64,000 nucleotides of DNA from Hyphomicrobium sp. (GCA_016793445.1 JAEUME010000018.1:186001-250000), one strand, 5' to 3'. Shown: positions 8,820 through 18,718, counted from the first letter of the stretch. Numbers and translations are program-made. Notes: generated by a model from the sequence alone, not told the origin.

Positions 8820-9623
8820 TCAAATCTTCTGGTAGAGTTGATAGGCAGCAAACATCAGCACTGCGGCCAGCGCAATCCGCAGTATCCAGTCGGGCAGCTT
8901 GCCCGTCAGCCGCGCACCAAGCGCGATGCCGGGGATCGAGCCCGCCAGGAGCATGGCGAGCAACAGAAGGTTGACGTTCCCCATGCCCGCGTGCCCCGCA
9001 CCTGAAATCAGCGTCAGGGGAATGGCGTGCACGATATCGGTTCCGACAAGCCGGCGGGTGATGAGGTGGGGATAAAGCGCTGACAGCACCACGACGCCGA
9101 TTGCGCCGGCCCCCACCGAGGTGAGTGTCACGATGGACCCGATCGTCAACCCGAGAAGGAAAGTTGGAAGTGGGCGCGCCGGCGATTCCGCCGTCTCCGA
9201 CATCATCTGCAATCGTCCGCGCGCGACAGCCGGATAGAGCAGGATGGCGAGGGAGCTGATGACGAGCGTAACGGCAAGACTTGCCTTGATGACGCGCGAG
9301 ACGGCATCAATGTCGGGCTTGAGGTAACCCAGCACGAGTAGCATCCCGATCGCGCCGGGAACGCTGCCAAGTGCGAGCCAGCGTACGATGGGCCAGTTGA
9401 CGTTGCCAAAGGAGTGGTGCCGCGCGGCCGCCGAGGCCTTCGTAAGCCCGGCAAAAAGCAGATCCGTACCGACGGCGAGGGGCGGCGCAAGACCGACCTG
9501 GGAGATGAGGAATGGCGTCATCAGGGAGCCGGCGCCGACGCCCGTCATGCCGACCAGGAAGCCGACACAAAACCCGCCCGCTACCACGACAGGCCAAAGC
9601 TGGAGAAGCGAGGTGTCTAGCAT
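8820..9623 (-). CDS. TauE/SafE family sulfite/sulfonate exporter-like permease 1
   Basis: This 267-residue polytopic inner-membrane protein has about eight hydrophobic segments arranged as two repeats, each with the GxxxGxxGxGxG-type loop of TauE/SafE permeases (FLVGMTGVGAGSLMTPFLI near 22-40 and TLTSVGAGAIGVVVL near 165-180). The family moves sulfite, sulfoacetate or other organosulfur anions. It is the last gene of the minus-strand run cysH-cysD-cysN-tauE-tauE, which points to a sulfur oxyanion substrate. ATG at 9623 is used; the ribosome site is weak. The direction of transport cannot be read from sequence. Confidence 0.88.
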   Translation of the reverse strand: MLDTSLLQLWPVVVAGGFCVGFLVGMTGVGAGSLMTPFLISQVGLAPPLAVGTDLLFAGLTKASAAARHHSFGNVNWPIVRWLALGSVPGAIGMLLVLGYLKPDIDAVSRVIKASLAVTLVISSLAILLYPAVARGRLQMMSETAESPARPLPTFLLGLTIGSIVTLTSVGAGAIGVVVLSALYPHLITRRLVGTDIVHAIPLTLISGAGHAGMGNVNLLLLAMLLAGSIPGIALGARLTGKLPDWILRIALAAVLMFAAYQLYQKI

Positions 9624-9691
9624 GTGGCTCGGGCGGCTCTTTCAATCGGCAACTGGTTAGGGGACTTTTTCCGCGGGCGCAATCGCTTTGC

Positions 9692-10435
9692 TCAATGCAA
9701 TGCAACCAGAAGCGTCCGGAGGCTGAGCAAAACGATGACGCAACCGACGATGATCATCAGCGGTTTGTCGGGTAAGTGCTTGGTGACGAGGGCGGCGAAT
9801 GGAGCCGCAAGGATGCCGCCCATAACGAGGCCCGTAATGATGGGCCACATTTCCAGGCCGATGGTGAAAAGAAACGTCAGCGTCACCGTCAAGGTGACGA
9901 AGAATTCCGCCAGATTGACCGTGCCGATCGCGTAACGCGGCACGGTGCCCTGTCCGATGAGCGTGCTTGTCACGATGGGTCCCCAGCCGCCGCCGCCAAC
10001 CGAGTCGACGAAGCCGCCGATAAAGCCCAGCGGTGCGACATGGCGCGGCGGCTCGTGCGTAACCGGCGTGGGCTGCAACGCCTTCCACACGATGTAGACG
10101 CCCATCAACAAAAGGTAGATCGCCATGAAGGGTTTGATCGTATCGCCGCTGATGTTGGACAGCACGTAAGCACCAAGCGCGCCACCGATCATGCCGGGCA
10201 CGGCCAGGCGCGCGATGAGCTTCTTGTCCACATTGCCGAGTTTCCAGTGCGCGGCACCCGATGCGGCTGTCGTGAAGGTTTCGGAAGCATGCACGCATGC
10301 GCTCACCGTCGCCGGATGCATGCCAAACGACAAAAGCACGGAGCTTGACGTGACGCCATACGCCATGCCGACGGCGCCATCGACCATCTGCGCGACGAGC
10401 CCCACGGTGACATAGAGTAGGAAATCTTCCCACAC
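9692..10435 (-). CDS. TauE/SafE family permease 2
   Basis: This 247-residue membrane protein belongs to the same superfamily as its neighbour but is clearly divergent (MVDGAVGMAYGVTSSSVLL near 17-35; FVDSVGGGGWGPIVTSTL near 122-139). The start is GTG at 10435: the frame closes at a TAG 33 bases upstream and has no ATG before it. It follows cysN by 39 bases and precedes the first permease by 68 bases, so all five genes are probably one transcript. A role in sulfate, sulfite or thiosulfate movement is inferred from operon context. Confidence 0.87.
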   Translation of the reverse strand: MWEDFLLYVTVGLVAQMVDGAVGMAYGVTSSSVLLSFGMHPATVSACVHASETFTTAASGAAHWKLGNVDKKLIARLAVPGMIGGALGAYVLSNISGDTIKPFMAIYLLLMGVYIVWKALQPTPVTHEPPRHVAPLGFIGGFVDSVGGGGWGPIVTSTLIGQGTVPRYAIGTVNLAEFFVTLTVTLTFLFTIGLEMWPIITGLVMGGILAAPFAALVTKHLPDKPLMIIVGCVIVLLSLRTLLVALH

Positions 10436-10474
10436 GCCCGATATCCATTTGTCTGCTGAGTTTCGGTACTAGCG

Positions 10475-11995
10475 TCAGATACCCGGGTCCATGCCGTCAT
10501 CGACGGGGGGTGGAGGCTCGATGGCAACCGCAACGCCGGCTGCGCGCAGCAGGATCGCGGCTTCGTTGGCGCGGCGGGTGAATTCCTCGCGGTCGACCGA
10601 GTTCAACGACAAATCGCGGCACAGACCGTTGGCCAGCATCTCACGCGTGAGAATGAAATGTCCATCGACAGGTGTTTCGCTCTTGGCCGTGACGCTCGAG
10701 GCGATGCCGCCCGCAATCGAGGCGCCTGTGACCGCATCGACGATCATCAACGTACCCGTCTCGGGCGTATCAGTGAAGACGTCGATCGCCCCCGCCCGGC
10801 CCAGCGAGATCTTGGCGATCGCAATGTCGTTGACAGCGCACCCCGAAGCCGGATGAGACGACATGGTCTCCAGATCGAGCAGTGCCTTGATCTCGATATT
10901 CGAGATGGGAATGAGGTCCGTCACGGTGCGCAGCAGATAGCCTGCGCGTGGATCAAACGGCGATTCGGAGAGCCAAACGAAGCGGCCCTCGATGGTATTG
11001 GCTGCAACCGGCTTGGCATCAGAGCGCGCCATCACCGCGCCGCGCGACACGTCAATGTCGTGATCGAGCTGCAGCGCCACCGCCTGTCCGGCCTGTGCAC
11101 TCGGCAGATCGCCGTCCATGGTGGCGATGCGGACGACTTTGGCTGTTTCGCCCGACAAGACGTCCGTCAGCTCGTCGCCAACCTTCACTTGGCCGGACGA
11201 CACGGTACCGGCGAGGCCGCGGAAGTCGCAGCCATCGCGCAGCACGGTCTGCACGGGAAAGCGGAATTCGCCATCAAAGGCGGTGCCGTGGCTCGGCACC
11301 TTCTCCAGATGCTCCAGCAGCGTTTCGCCCTTATACCAAGGCATGGCCGAGGTACGCGCGGAAACATTATCGCCGAACACGGCCGACATCGGGATGGCGA
11401 CGGCTTCCCAGAAGCCGAACTTCCAGCACAGCATGCGGAAATCGGCTTCGATTCTCTTGAAGACGTCTTCTGCGTAGTTGACCAGATCCATCTTGTTGAC
11501 GGCAAGCACGACGCGCTTCACCCCAACAAGATCGAGAATAGCCGCGTGGCGCCGCGTCTGCTTCTTCACACCCGCGCGGGCATCAACCAGAAGAATGGCG
11601 ACGTCTGCGTGCGATGCGCCGGAGGCCATGTTGCGGGTGTATTGCTCGTGGCCTGGGCTGTCGATAATGACGAAGCGGCGCGTCTCGGTATCGAAATATT
11701 TCCACGCGATGTCGATGGTAATGCCTTGCTCGCGCTCTGCCACAAGGCCGTCGAGCAGCATGGAGAAATCCGGAAGATCGGTGCCCGCGGCCTTGCGGCC
11801 CGAGCGGCGCACGTTCTCGCGCTGGTCCTCATAAAGGTCGGAGGCATCCCACAGCAAACGCCCGATGAGCGTCGACTTGCCGTCATCGACCGAGCCGCAA
11901 GTGAGAAGATGGACGATGCCGTTGAGGTCGCGATGGAAGGCGTGCGTGGGCTCGGGCTGAGCTTCGGGTTTTGGTACGAGCGCGAGGGCCGACAT
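10475..11995 (-). CDS. cysN: Sulfate adenylyltransferase subunit 1 (GTPase), CysN
   Basis: CysN is the EF-Tu-like GTPase subunit that drives ATP + sulfate to APS with CysD. Visible motifs are the P-loop GSVDDGKST at 35-43, DSPGHEQY near 113 and NKMD near 168, followed by two beta-barrel domains. At 506 residues it lacks the C-terminal APS kinase (CysC) domain present in the 630-residue NodQ/CysNC fusions; the tail is only a short proline-rich stretch (PPPPVDDGMDPGI). Together with the neighbouring Fe-S type CysH this implies direct APS reduction. Its ATG begins one base after the cysD stop. Confidence 0.95.
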   Translation of the reverse strand: MSALALVPKPEAQPEPTHAFHRDLNGIVHLLTCGSVDDGKSTLIGRLLWDASDLYEDQRENVRRSGRKAAGTDLPDFSMLLDGLVAEREQGITIDIAWKYFDTETRRFVIIDSPGHEQYTRNMASGASHADVAILLVDARAGVKKQTRRHAAILDLVGVKRVVLAVNKMDLVNYAEDVFKRIEADFRMLCWKFGFWEAVAIPMSAVFGDNVSARTSAMPWYKGETLLEHLEKVPSHGTAFDGEFRFPVQTVLRDGCDFRGLAGTVSSGQVKVGDELTDVLSGETAKVVRIATMDGDLPSAQAGQAVALQLDHDIDVSRGAVMARSDAKPVAANTIEGRFVWLSESPFDPRAGYLLRTVTDLIPISNIEIKALLDLETMSSHPASGCAVNDIAIAKISLGRAGAIDVFTDTPETGTLMIVDAVTGASIAGGIASSVTAKSETPVDGHFILTREMLANGLCRDLSLNSVDREEFTRRANEAAILLRAAGVAVAIEPPPPVDDGMDPGI

Positions 11996-11996
11996 A

Positions 11997-12902
11997 TCAG
12001 AAATAGCCTTCCTGTTTCTTTCTCTCCATGGCGCCGGCCTGGTCGTGGTCGATCAGGCGGCCGACGCGTTCGGAGGTTTGCGCGTTGATGGTTTCGGCGA
12101 CAACGCTTTCAATCGTATCGGCGTCGCTCTCGATGGCAGCGGTGAGCGGATAGCAGCCGAGCGTGCGGAAGCGGATCTTGCGCATGACGACCTTCTCGCC
12201 CTCCTTGGGCTGAAGGCGCTCGTCATCCTGCATCAGCAGTTGGCCGTTGCGTTCGATGGTGGGACGTTCCTTCGCAAGATAGAGCGGCACGACATCGAGC
12301 TTTTCGCGCAGGATGTAGCGCCAGACGTCCTTTTCCGTCCAGTTCGACATCGGGAAAACGCGTACCGTTTCCCCGGTACCCAAACGGCCATTCAGCAGCC
12401 GCCACATCTCGGGGCGCTGCTTGCGCGGGTCCCAGCGGTGGCCGGAGGCGCGGAAGGAGAACACGCGCTCCTTGGCGCGGCTCGCTTCCTCGTCCCGGCG
12501 CGCCCCCCCGAAGGCTGCATCGAAGCCGTACTTGTCGAGCGCCTGCTTCAGCGCTTGCGTCTTCAGCACGTCGGTGTGGATCGAGGGGGCATGATCGATC
12601 GGATTGATGCCGCGCTTGATGCCGTCCTCGTTGACGTGAACGATGAGGTCCAGACCGAAGTCGGCCGCCGTCTTGTCGCGGAATGCGATCATGTCGCGGA
12701 ACTTCCAAGTCGTGTCCACGTGCAGCAGCGGGAAGGGCGGCTTCTGCGGCCAGAAGGCCTTGCGCGCCAGATGCAGCAACACGGTGGAGTCTTTGCCGAT
12801 GGAATACATCAGCACGGGCTTGCGGAACTGGGCAGCGGCCTCGCGGAAGATATGAATGCTTTCGGCTTCGAGCAGGTCGAGATGGGAGGGCGAGGCGGTC
12901 AT
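11997..12902 (-). CDS. cysD: Sulfate adenylyltransferase subunit 2, CysD
   Basis: This catalytic subunit of ATP sulfurylase is an N-type ATP pyrophosphatase of the PAPS reductase fold. The PP-loop SIGKDS lies at residues 34-39 of the 301-residue product, with [21 protein letters not shown] in the middle and a C-terminal [21 protein letters not shown] that is almost invariant in CysD. I place the start at ATG 12902, which overlaps the cysH stop (ATGA); an in-frame extension to 12968 would lie inside cysH and adds no conserved sequence. Confidence 0.95.
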   Translation of the reverse strand: MTASPSHLDLLEAESIHIFREAAAQFRKPVLMYSIGKDSTVLLHLARKAFWPQKPPFPLLHVDTTWKFRDMIAFRDKTAADFGLDLIVHVNEDGIKRGINPIDHAPSIHTDVLKTQALKQALDKYGFDAAFGGARRDEEASRAKERVFSFRASGHRWDPRKQRPEMWRLLNGRLGTGETVRVFPMSNWTEKDVWRYILREKLDVVPLYLAKERPTIERNGQLLMQDDERLQPKEGEKVVMRKIRFRTLGCYPLTAAIESDADTIESVVAETINAQTSERVGRLIDHDQAGAMERKKQEGYF

Positions 12903-13702
12903 GCGCGCGATCCTTTGTCGTTGCGGGCGTGCAGTCCGCACTCTTTGGCGTTCTCGTTCTCCCACCACCAGCGGCCGGCGCGAATGTCCTCGCCGGGCCG
13001 GATGGCGCGCGTGCAGGGCTGGCAGCCGATAGAGGGAAAGCCCTTCGCGTGCAGCGGGTTCACGGGCACCTTGTTGGCCGACACATAGTCTTCCAGTGTC
13101 CTCAAGGACCAGTCGGCGATGGGATTGAGCTTGATAAGCTTCTGGCTGGCGTCATAGCTGGCAAAAGGAACCTCCGCGCGGCCCTGGGATTGCTCGCGCC
13201 GCAGACCCGTGATCCAGGCGGAGGCACCCGCGAGCGCACGGTTCAGCGGGCGCACCTTGCGGACTTCGCAGCAGGCTTTGCGCGCCTCGACCGAATAGCG
13301 AAAACCCATGATTCCGTCTTCTGCAACGAGGTTCTCGACCTCGGTTGCATCCGGGAAGACGACGCGAATCTTGATGCCGTAACGCCCTTCTGTTTCAAAC
13401 AGTGTTTCCAGCGTTTCCGGGAAGTGGCGCCCCGTGTCCAGCGTGAAGACGTCGATGCGCGCTTCCTGCGTGGCGATGGCATGCGTGATGGCCTGATCCT
13501 CGATGCCGAGGCTGGAGGAGAATGCGATGCGCCCGGGGATGAATTCCGCAATAACCGCGATACGCTCGTCGAGCGTCGGCAGATCGCGCAGCCGGGAATC
13601 AAGCTGTTTGGCCAGCGTGATGGCATCCGCTTCGTCAAGGTTCCCGCCAATGGGTATCTCCGCGCGCGCGTCAGCCGCCGCGGGGGGATCAATCAGGGTC
13701 AT
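12899..13702 (-). CDS. cysH: Adenylylsulfate (APS) reductase, Fe-S type CysH
   Basis: It reduces APS to sulfite with thioredoxin. The 267-residue protein shows the four cysteines of the [4Fe-4S] APS-reductase type, Cys144-Cys145 (KACCEVRK) and Cys227/Cys230 (GCQPC), plus the catalytic C-terminal ECGLH (Cys255); PAPS-specific enzymes lack the first two pairs. The start is ATG 13702, preceded by GGAGGCGAAC, a very good ribosome site; the in-frame extension to 13792 is AT-rich upstream DNA. It is first in the run cysH-cysD-cysN-tauE-tauE. The upstream region 13703-13800 is AT-rich and contains a short GGAA/TTCC dyad at 13774-13787 that might be an operator. Confidence 0.95.
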   Translation of the reverse strand: MTLIDPPAAADARAEIPIGGNLDEADAITLAKQLDSRLRDLPTLDERIAVIAEFIPGRIAFSSSLGIEDQAITHAIATQEARIDVFTLDTGRHFPETLETLFETEGRYGIKIRVVFPDATEVENLVAEDGIMGFRYSVEARKACCEVRKVRPLNRALAGASAWITGLRREQSQGRAEVPFASYDASQKLIKLNPIADWSLRTLEDYVSANKVPVNPLHAKGFPSIGCQPCTRAIRPGEDIRAGRWWWENENAKECGLHARNDKGSRA

Positions 13703-13856
13703 GTTCGCCTCCGGTCGGGACGGAACGTAGTGGGAAACCATTCCATAGAAAAGGGGCAATGACAAATAAGAAAGGAAGTTTATTTCCATCAAGCGCTATA
13801 TGGGGAATTTTTTCTCAATTTTCGCTATGGTGAAATGGGCGTGCTGGCGGCCTGCG

Positions 13857-15137
13857 TCATCCAGGCAGGCCGGGTGCTGCTTTTCCGGCTTCGAGCCAAA
13901 TGCCGATGCCCTCGGCCGCCGTGCGGCCGGATGCAAACGCCGCCTGGAGGAGATACCCGCCCGTCGGGGCATCGAAATCAAGCATCTCGCCGGCAACGAA
14001 GACGCCGGGAAGCGTCTTCAGCATCAGCCGATTGTCCACGCTTTCGGCCTTGATGCCGCCTGCCGTTGAAATGGCCCGCTCCAAGCCGGCGAGGCCTGAG
14101 ACCCTAACCTGGGCGTTCTTGATCCGTGCGGCAAGTTCAGGCGCTGCCCGGGGAATGGCGCCTGCCTCGCGAACGATGGCGGCAGCACCCGGCGATAGGC
14201 CTGCCGCCTTGCGCAGCAGGTTGATCCATGTCGATTTGGAGGGAGCAGCGGCAATACGGCGAGTCAGGTCTTCAAGACTAAGATCGGGGCGCAGGTCGAG
14301 GTGGATCAGAGCGGGGCCACCCTCGAGTGCCGCGCGTATGGCACCCGACAGGGCATAGACGGCGCCACCTTCAAGCCCGGCCCTGGTGATGACGGCCTCT
14401 CCCTTCCGCGTGTGCTGGCCGCATGTGACGGCGATACGCTTCAGGGGCGATCCGGCGTGCTTGGCCATGTGCGGGGACCATGGGGCGCTGATCCCGCAAT
14501 TGGATGGGCTGAGCGGTGCGATTGCGACGCCGGCCTGTTTCAGGATTGCAACCCACGCGCCATCAGACCCAAGCCGCGGCCAGCTTGCGCCGCCCAGGGC
14601 CAGCAACACGGCGCCCGCCGTCACGGTTTGTGCGCCTTGCGGTGTGTCGAACAGCAGATGCGTGGGACATTTGCCAAAGCCGTGCCACGTCCAGCCCGTC
14701 TTGAGGACGACGCCCAATCCGTCCAGCCGCCGCAACCATGCACGCAGCAACGGAGAAGCTTTCATGGCCTTGGGAAACACACGGCCGCTTGAGCCGGCAA
14801 ACGTTTCCGCGCCCAATCCGTTGGCCCACGCGATCAGTGCGGAGGGCGGGAACGCTCGCACCGCGCAGCCGATCACACCTTCAGGATCGTGATAGCGACT
14901 GAGAAAGGTTTCTAAGTTCTCGCTGTGCGTCAGGTTCAGCCCGCCGCGACCGGCCATGAGAAATTTACGTGCCGGCGAGGGCATGCGCTCGTAGACGGTG
15001 ACCGAGTGTCCAAGGCTCGCAAGGTGCTCGGCGGCGAACAGCCCCGCTGGCCCTGCGCCGACAATCGCGACGCGGTTTGAACGTCCCGTGCGCTCCGCCA
15101 TGTGCGCGCCCGTCCGAGGCGCAGTCCCAGTCACCAC
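13857..15137 (-). CDS. HI0933/TIGR03862 family flavoprotein
   Basis: This FAD-dependent oxidoreductase of the HI0933-like family has up to 426 residues. The Rossmann dinucleotide motif is [20 protein letters not shown] near residue 23. It is followed by the family signature [16 protein letters not shown] and by the C-terminal FAD-contact sequence [20 protein letters not shown]. The biological substrate is unknown. The first start, GTG or ATG at 15137, overlaps the end of gloA by 7 bases; ATG 15101 ([17 protein letters not shown]) is equally plausible and puts the Rossmann fold nearer the N-terminus. Confidence 0.88.
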   Translation of the reverse strand: MVTGTAPRTGAHMAERTGRSNRVAIVGAGPAGLFAAEHLASLGHSVTVYERMPSPARKFLMAGRGGLNLTHSENLETFLSRYHDPEGVIGCAVRAFPPSALIAWANGLGAETFAGSSGRVFPKAMKASPLLRAWLRRLDGLGVVLKTGWTWHGFGKCPTHLLFDTPQGAQTVTAGAVLLALGGASWPRLGSDGAWVAILKQAGVAIAPLSPSNCGISAPWSPHMAKHAGSPLKRIAVTCGQHTRKGEAVITRAGLEGGAVYALSGAIRAALEGGPALIHLDLRPDLSLEDLTRRIAAAPSKSTWINLLRKAAGLSPGAAAIVREAGAIPRAAPELAARIKNAQVRVSGLAGLERAISTAGGIKAESVDNRLMLKTLPGVFVAGEMLDFDAPTGGYLLQAAFASGRTAAEGIGIWLEAGKAAPGLPG

Positions 15138-15571
15138 GAGCCGGTATTAGCCATGGATGCCCAAGGCTCCTGAGGCGGCAGGGCTGCGCCCTTCTGCAGC
15201 AGTTCGATCGAGATCAGATCGGGTGAGCGCACGAAGGCCATGTAGCCATCGCGCGGGGGGCGGTTGATTGTGACCCCGGCCGCCTGAAGCCTGGCGCAGG
15301 TGGCATAGATATCATCGACGACGAAGGCGAGATGGCCGAAGTTGCGCGCCGATCCATAATCCTCCGGATCCCAATTATATGTGAGTTCCAGCAGGGGCGC
15401 TTTCTCCGACAGGGCGCGCCCCTCGTCCTCGGGCGCGGCAAGGAACACAAGCGTGAAGCGTCCGCCAGGGTTCTCCATGCGGCGAACCTCCTTGAGGCCG
15501 AGCTTATTGCAGTAGAAGTCGAGACTTTGGTCCAGATCGCGCACGCGGACCATGGTGTGCAGATAACGCAT
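15131..15571 (-). CDS. gloA: Lactoylglutathione lyase (glyoxalase I), VOC family
   Basis: It converts the hemithioacetal of methylglyoxal and glutathione to S-lactoylglutathione. The 146-residue product has two beta-alpha-beta-beta-beta modules, with metal ligands expected at His5 ([10 protein letters not shown]), the Glu of LLELTYNW, the His of [11 protein letters not shown] and the Glu of [21 protein letters not shown] and [12 protein letters not shown] are typical of proteobacterial GloA. ATG 15571 has GGAG nine bases upstream; a TTG two codons earlier is less likely. It overlaps the downstream flavoprotein gene, so the two are probably co-transcribed. Confidence 0.92.
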   Translation of the reverse strand: MRYLHTMVRVRDLDQSLDFYCNKLGLKEVRRMENPGGRFTLVFLAAPEDEGRALSEKAPLLELTYNWDPEDYGSARNFGHLAFVVDDIYATCARLQAAGVTINRPPRDGYMAFVRSPDLISIELLQKGAALPPQEPWASMANTGSW

Positions 15572-16263
15572 CGCCAAACATCTCCATCAAGGCGCCCCCG
15601 CCTAAGGGTCATGGGGGGCGAAAGGGTGTCAGCAGGAGCTAACCTCGCCGCAGGGCCCCAAGCAAGATGCCGCGATCAATGGGCTCGCAAGGTCCGGGTT
15701 GCGCTATGCACCATCGGCGGACGCTGCCCTTCTGCCTTGCCGCGCGGCGGATGTACCACAGTCAAGAGTAAGCCAGAGCTTCTGCTGCGCGCTATCGTCC
15801 GCCATGGCGAAAGCCAGTCTGTGGATAGTGTAGCTGGCGGCGTGGACAAGCTGAAACCCCGCGAGCGGGACATGAGAAAATTACGCCCGAAATTCCGCAT
15901 CAAAACGAATCACGCCACCCGATGATTCGCGCGCAATTTTAGGGGCTAGGCTGTGAATTACTTGCTTTCAGCGCGCCATCTCGAAAGGTTATGCTCAGAC
16001 TTCGTGATTGGCGTTGTTTGATAGTCTTTTTCATAGACTTAAGCGCTGGCGTGGATGTGGATCATCAGCCTTGCGCGCACGCTGTTGCGAGGCGTTGCCA
16101 AAATCTGACTTCCTTACACCTTAACGAATGGTATTCTGCGTTTGCTTCGCACATGTCGCGTTCGCGAGCGTCGTCTGAAGAGGGCTCTTCCAGATTGGCG
16201 TAAAGGGACGTGGCGCACGTGCGAGTGATTGTTTGAGGTTCAAGACCCAGTAGCGGGGTGTAA
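15572..16263. other. Gene-poor gap between gloA and the cold-shock gene
   Basis: Nearly 700 bases with no ORF that I trust on either strand. The right half (15900-16260) falls in GC content, which is expected for the promoter and long leader of a cold-shock-type gene. Divergent promoters for gloA and the plus-strand gene must lie here, but I could not assign exact boxes. Confidence 0.5.
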
Positions 16264-16866
16264 ATGATGGGGGACTCCAAGCGCCCGGATATTCCGGGTT
16301 TCGATCAACCGTTGGTTGGTGGATCGGAGCGATTGGATGAAGCTGGCCTCGAGGTTTTCGAGGTTGCTGGAATGATCAAGTGGTTCGATGCTTCCAAGGG
16401 GTATGGATTCATCGTTGCCGATAACGGACTGCCCGACATACTTCTTCACGTCACGTGCCTCAGGGCCGGCGGTTTTCAGACCGCCTACGAAGGCGCTCGC
16501 GTGGTGTGCGAAGTACTGAAGCGTCCCAAGGGAATGCAGGCTTTTCGCATTCTCAGCATGGACGAAAGCACGGCAATTCATCCCTCCCAGCTTCCGCAGC
16601 GCACCCATGTGGTGGTGACGCCCGAGAGTGACTGGGAACGGGTTTACGTCAAGTGGTTCAACCGCGTCCGCGGATTTGGCTTCTTGACTCGCGGCGAGGG
16701 AACGCCGGATATCTTCTGTCACATGGAGACCCTGCGCCGCTTCGGCTTCACCGAGTTGCGTCCGGGGCAGATCGTTCAGGTGCGCTGGGGCTACGGTTCG
16801 AAGGGCTGCATGGCCGCCGAGCTGCGTCCCGATGGCGTTCCGGTCGGATTGCCGTCGCGCAACTAG
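16264..16866 (+). CDS. Double cold-shock-domain protein
   Basis: This 200-residue protein carries two cold-shock (S1-like OB) domains. Domain 1 (about 35-100) has GMIKWFDASKGYGFIVADNG with RNP1 (KGYGFI). Domain 2 (about 125-190) has VYVKWFNRVRGFGFLTRGEG with RNP1 (RGFGFL) and IFCHMETLRR in place of the usual VFVH. It should bind single-stranded RNA/DNA as a chaperone. Tandem CSD proteins of this size are characteristic of alphaproteobacteria, including C. crescentus. It starts ATGATG at 16264 after GGGGTG. DUF192 follows 18 bases downstream in the same direction, and the two may share a transcript. Confidence 0.92.
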   Translation: MMGDSKRPDIPGFDQPLVGGSERLDEAGLEVFEVAGMIKWFDASKGYGFIVADNGLPDILLHVTCLRAGGFQTAYEGARVVCEVLKRPKGMQAFRILSMDESTAIHPSQLPQRTHVVVTPESDWERVYVKWFNRVRGFGFLTRGEGTPDIFCHMETLRRFGFTELRPGQIVQVRWGYGSKGCMAAELRPDGVPVGLPSRN

Positions 16867-16884
16867 AAGCGCGATTGTGCTGTC

Positions 16885-17400
16885 GTGAAAGGCAGACGTA
16901 TCGTGTCACAAATTTCATCGAAGAGGGCCGCACATCTCGCGGCCCTCTTTGTTGTCCTAGGGGCCGTCATGGCATCCATTTTCTGGACGACGCCGGGCGC
17001 GCTCGCCCGCGGAAAGACCGAGCATCTGGACATCGAAAAGGCGTCAGGCGGCACGGTCGCCTTCGCCGTGGAGGTTGCGCGCAGCGAGCAGGAGAAGGCC
17101 AAGGGCCTGATGTTCCGCACGAAGCTTGGCGATGGCGAGGGGATGTTGTTCCCTTACGGCCGGTCGATGGAAATCACCATGTGGATGCGCAACACCTACA
17201 TTCCGCTCGACATGGTGTTCATCAAATCGGACGGAACCATCCATCGCATCGCGGCGCGAACCGAGCCGTTGTCGGAAGATGTCATCGCATCTCAAGGCCA
17301 AGTGTCGGCGGTGCTCGAAATTGCGGGCGGCATGGCGGAGCGGCATGGCATCAAGCCCGGCGACAAGGTTCGCCATCCGATATTTGGCACCGCTAAGTGA
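16885..17400 (+). CDS. Exported DUF192 protein
   Basis: The protein has up to 171 residues. An N-terminal hydrophobic stretch (AAHLAALFVVLGAVMASIFW) serves as signal peptide or anchor; residues 55-165 are a DUF192 domain with the hallmark RSEQEKAKGLMFRTKLGDGEG, MWMRNTYIPLDMVFI and GDKVRHPIF. Structures of this family show a small beta-barrel of unknown function, often secreted. The start is GTG 16885 or GTG 16903. It lies directly after the cold-shock gene, a pairing I recall as common in alphaproteobacteria. Confidence 0.88.
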   Translation: MKGRRIVSQISSKRAAHLAALFVVLGAVMASIFWTTPGALARGKTEHLDIEKASGGTVAFAVEVARSEQEKAKGLMFRTKLGDGEGMLFPYGRSMEITMWMRNTYIPLDMVFIKSDGTIHRIAARTEPLSEDVIASQGQVSAVLEIAGGMAERHGIKPGDKVRHPIFGTAK

Positions 17401-17423
17401 GCGGGTAGCGCACGCACGGGCAT

Positions 17424-18314
17424 TCAGACAGGCTCCAGCGTTCCGAATACTGCCACCAGTGCAATGACGAGCGCGCCGAGCGCGCATTCAATAGCGATGC
17501 TCGCTACCAGCGCGGCCGGACGGGTCGCGCGGGGCAAAAAGTAGAACCTGTTGGCAAGCGCCAAGCCCAGCATGACGGCCACGGCGGCAATCTTGGCCGC
17601 AAGCAGAAGCTGATAGATTGACCCCCGATCGAGAGGTGCGCGTCCCAGGATCAGCCACGTATTGAGCGCGCCCGTCAGGCCGACGATAACAACGGCTGTG
17701 ACGCCAGCGGGGGAGAAGCGGCGCAGCATCAGCTCTGCGCCTTCTACCTGATCGCCGGAAGGGCGGCGCAGGAGAATGATCGCGGCGCAAAACAGCGCAA
17801 CAAGAGCCCCTGTCCAGAAGGTCCCGCTCAGCACATGCGCGATGTGATTGGCTTCTTGCAGGGTGCGCGTGGGCTCATCGTGCATGGCAGCGTGGCCGGA
17901 GAACGCAAAGCTGGCGAGGAAGAGCCCTGCGGTGAGGCTTCCCAACCGCAGCAGCGCGATGCGGTTTCCTCGCGCCAACAGGATGCAGAGGGCGCTCACG
18001 ACGGCGAGCAGAGCGCGCGCCGAACTCGTGCGCCCGGCGTGCGTCGTGGTTGCGAACATGAAGAGCGCAGACGGCGAAATGGCTTGCGACCAATCCTCGC
18101 TGGCATCGGCGGTTTGAACAGCCAGTGAGACAAGCGCCGCGACTGCGAGCACGCCAGCCGCGCCACGCAGCACAGGTTGCAGGTATGCACGGAGCACGCT
18201 CGCAACTTGGGGCGGCGCGAGCAAAAGCGCAGCGCTCCCGGCTCCAAAGCATACAGCCCCCGCGCCCAGCATCGCGGCGCGAAGACAGATGATGACTGTT
18301 TCTGGCTCTATCAC
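17424..18314 (-). CDS. copD: Copper resistance/homeostasis membrane protein CopD
   Basis: This 296-residue inner-membrane protein has about eight hydrophobic helices. The CopD domain motifs include HAGRTSSARALLAVV, FAFSGHAAM with a conserved His, HIAHVLSGTFWTGALVALF with the His-Val-Leu ligand region, and FSPAGVTAVVIVGLTGALNTW. It is thought to bring copper across the inner membrane together with periplasmic CopC. The start is GTG 18314, overlapping the copC stop (GTGA). It is the last gene of the csp-copC-copD run. Confidence 0.92.
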   Translation of the reverse strand: MIEPETVIICLRAAMLGAGAVCFGAGSAALLLAPPQVASVLRAYLQPVLRGAAGVLAVAALVSLAVQTADASEDWSQAISPSALFMFATTTHAGRTSSARALLAVVSALCILLARGNRIALLRLGSLTAGLFLASFAFSGHAAMHDEPTRTLQEANHIAHVLSGTFWTGALVALFCAAIILLRRPSGDQVEGAELMLRRFSPAGVTAVVIVGLTGALNTWLILGRAPLDRGSIYQLLLAAKIAAVAVMLGLALANRFYFLPRATRPAALVASIAIECALGALVIALVAVFGTLEPV

Positions 18315-18718
18315 GGCCGGATGGAAAACTCGAAGCTTCCCTTCATCTTATGACCGTCGGCCGAGAGGACGCGCCACTCCACGATATAGGTGCCGGTTGC
18401 GGCCGCCATGGTGAGAGGTGCCTCAAGAACACGTGCGTCGCCATCCTTGCCATGGGAGATTTGGCCTGTGGTGATCCTGCTCTTATCGGGCGCGATGAGC
18501 GTAATCGCGCTGAAGTTCAGTTCAACGGGTTCGGAAAACGTCAACGTCACGTGTGCGGGTGCAGCCGTGAGAGTGGCATTCTTGTCCGGGTCCGACGCCT
18601 TCAAATGGGAATGTGCGAGCGCCAGTCCAGGCCCGGCAATCACAGCCAAGACGGGTAGCAACAGTCCAAGCGATTTCCGTTTGAGTGATGTGGGGCTCAG
18701 CGAAGTCCGCTTGGACAT
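18311..18718 (-). CDS. copC: Periplasmic copper-binding protein CopC
   Basis: This 135-residue exported protein has a signal peptide of about 35 residues ending LALA, and the mature chain starts HSHLKASDPDKNATL. The N-terminal His residue forms the copper(II) brace typical of CopC; the second ligand set is in the C-terminal VLSADGHKMKGSF. The domain is a seven-strand cupredoxin-like barrel. ATG 18718 has GGAG seven bases upstream; the ten in-frame residues before it are leader. It couples to copD by GTGA and follows the copper storage protein gene. Confidence 0.93.
   Translation of the reverse strand: MSKRTSLSPTSLKRKSLGLLLPVLAVIAGPGLALAHSHLKASDPDKNATLTAAPAHVTLTFSEPVELNFSAITLIAPDKSRITTGQISHGKDGDARVLEAPLTMAAATGTYIVEWRVLSADGHKMKGSFEFSIRP

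Noticed and set aside
13703..13856. Riboswitch (SAM or similar) ahead of cysH
   Set aside because: The region is AT-rich with only a weak GGAA/TTCC dyad; no conserved riboswitch core could be recognised.
15676..15903. Minus-strand ORF of 75 codons in the gloA to cold-shock gap
   Set aside because: Ser/Arg-rich composition, no ribosome site and no partner; probably chance.
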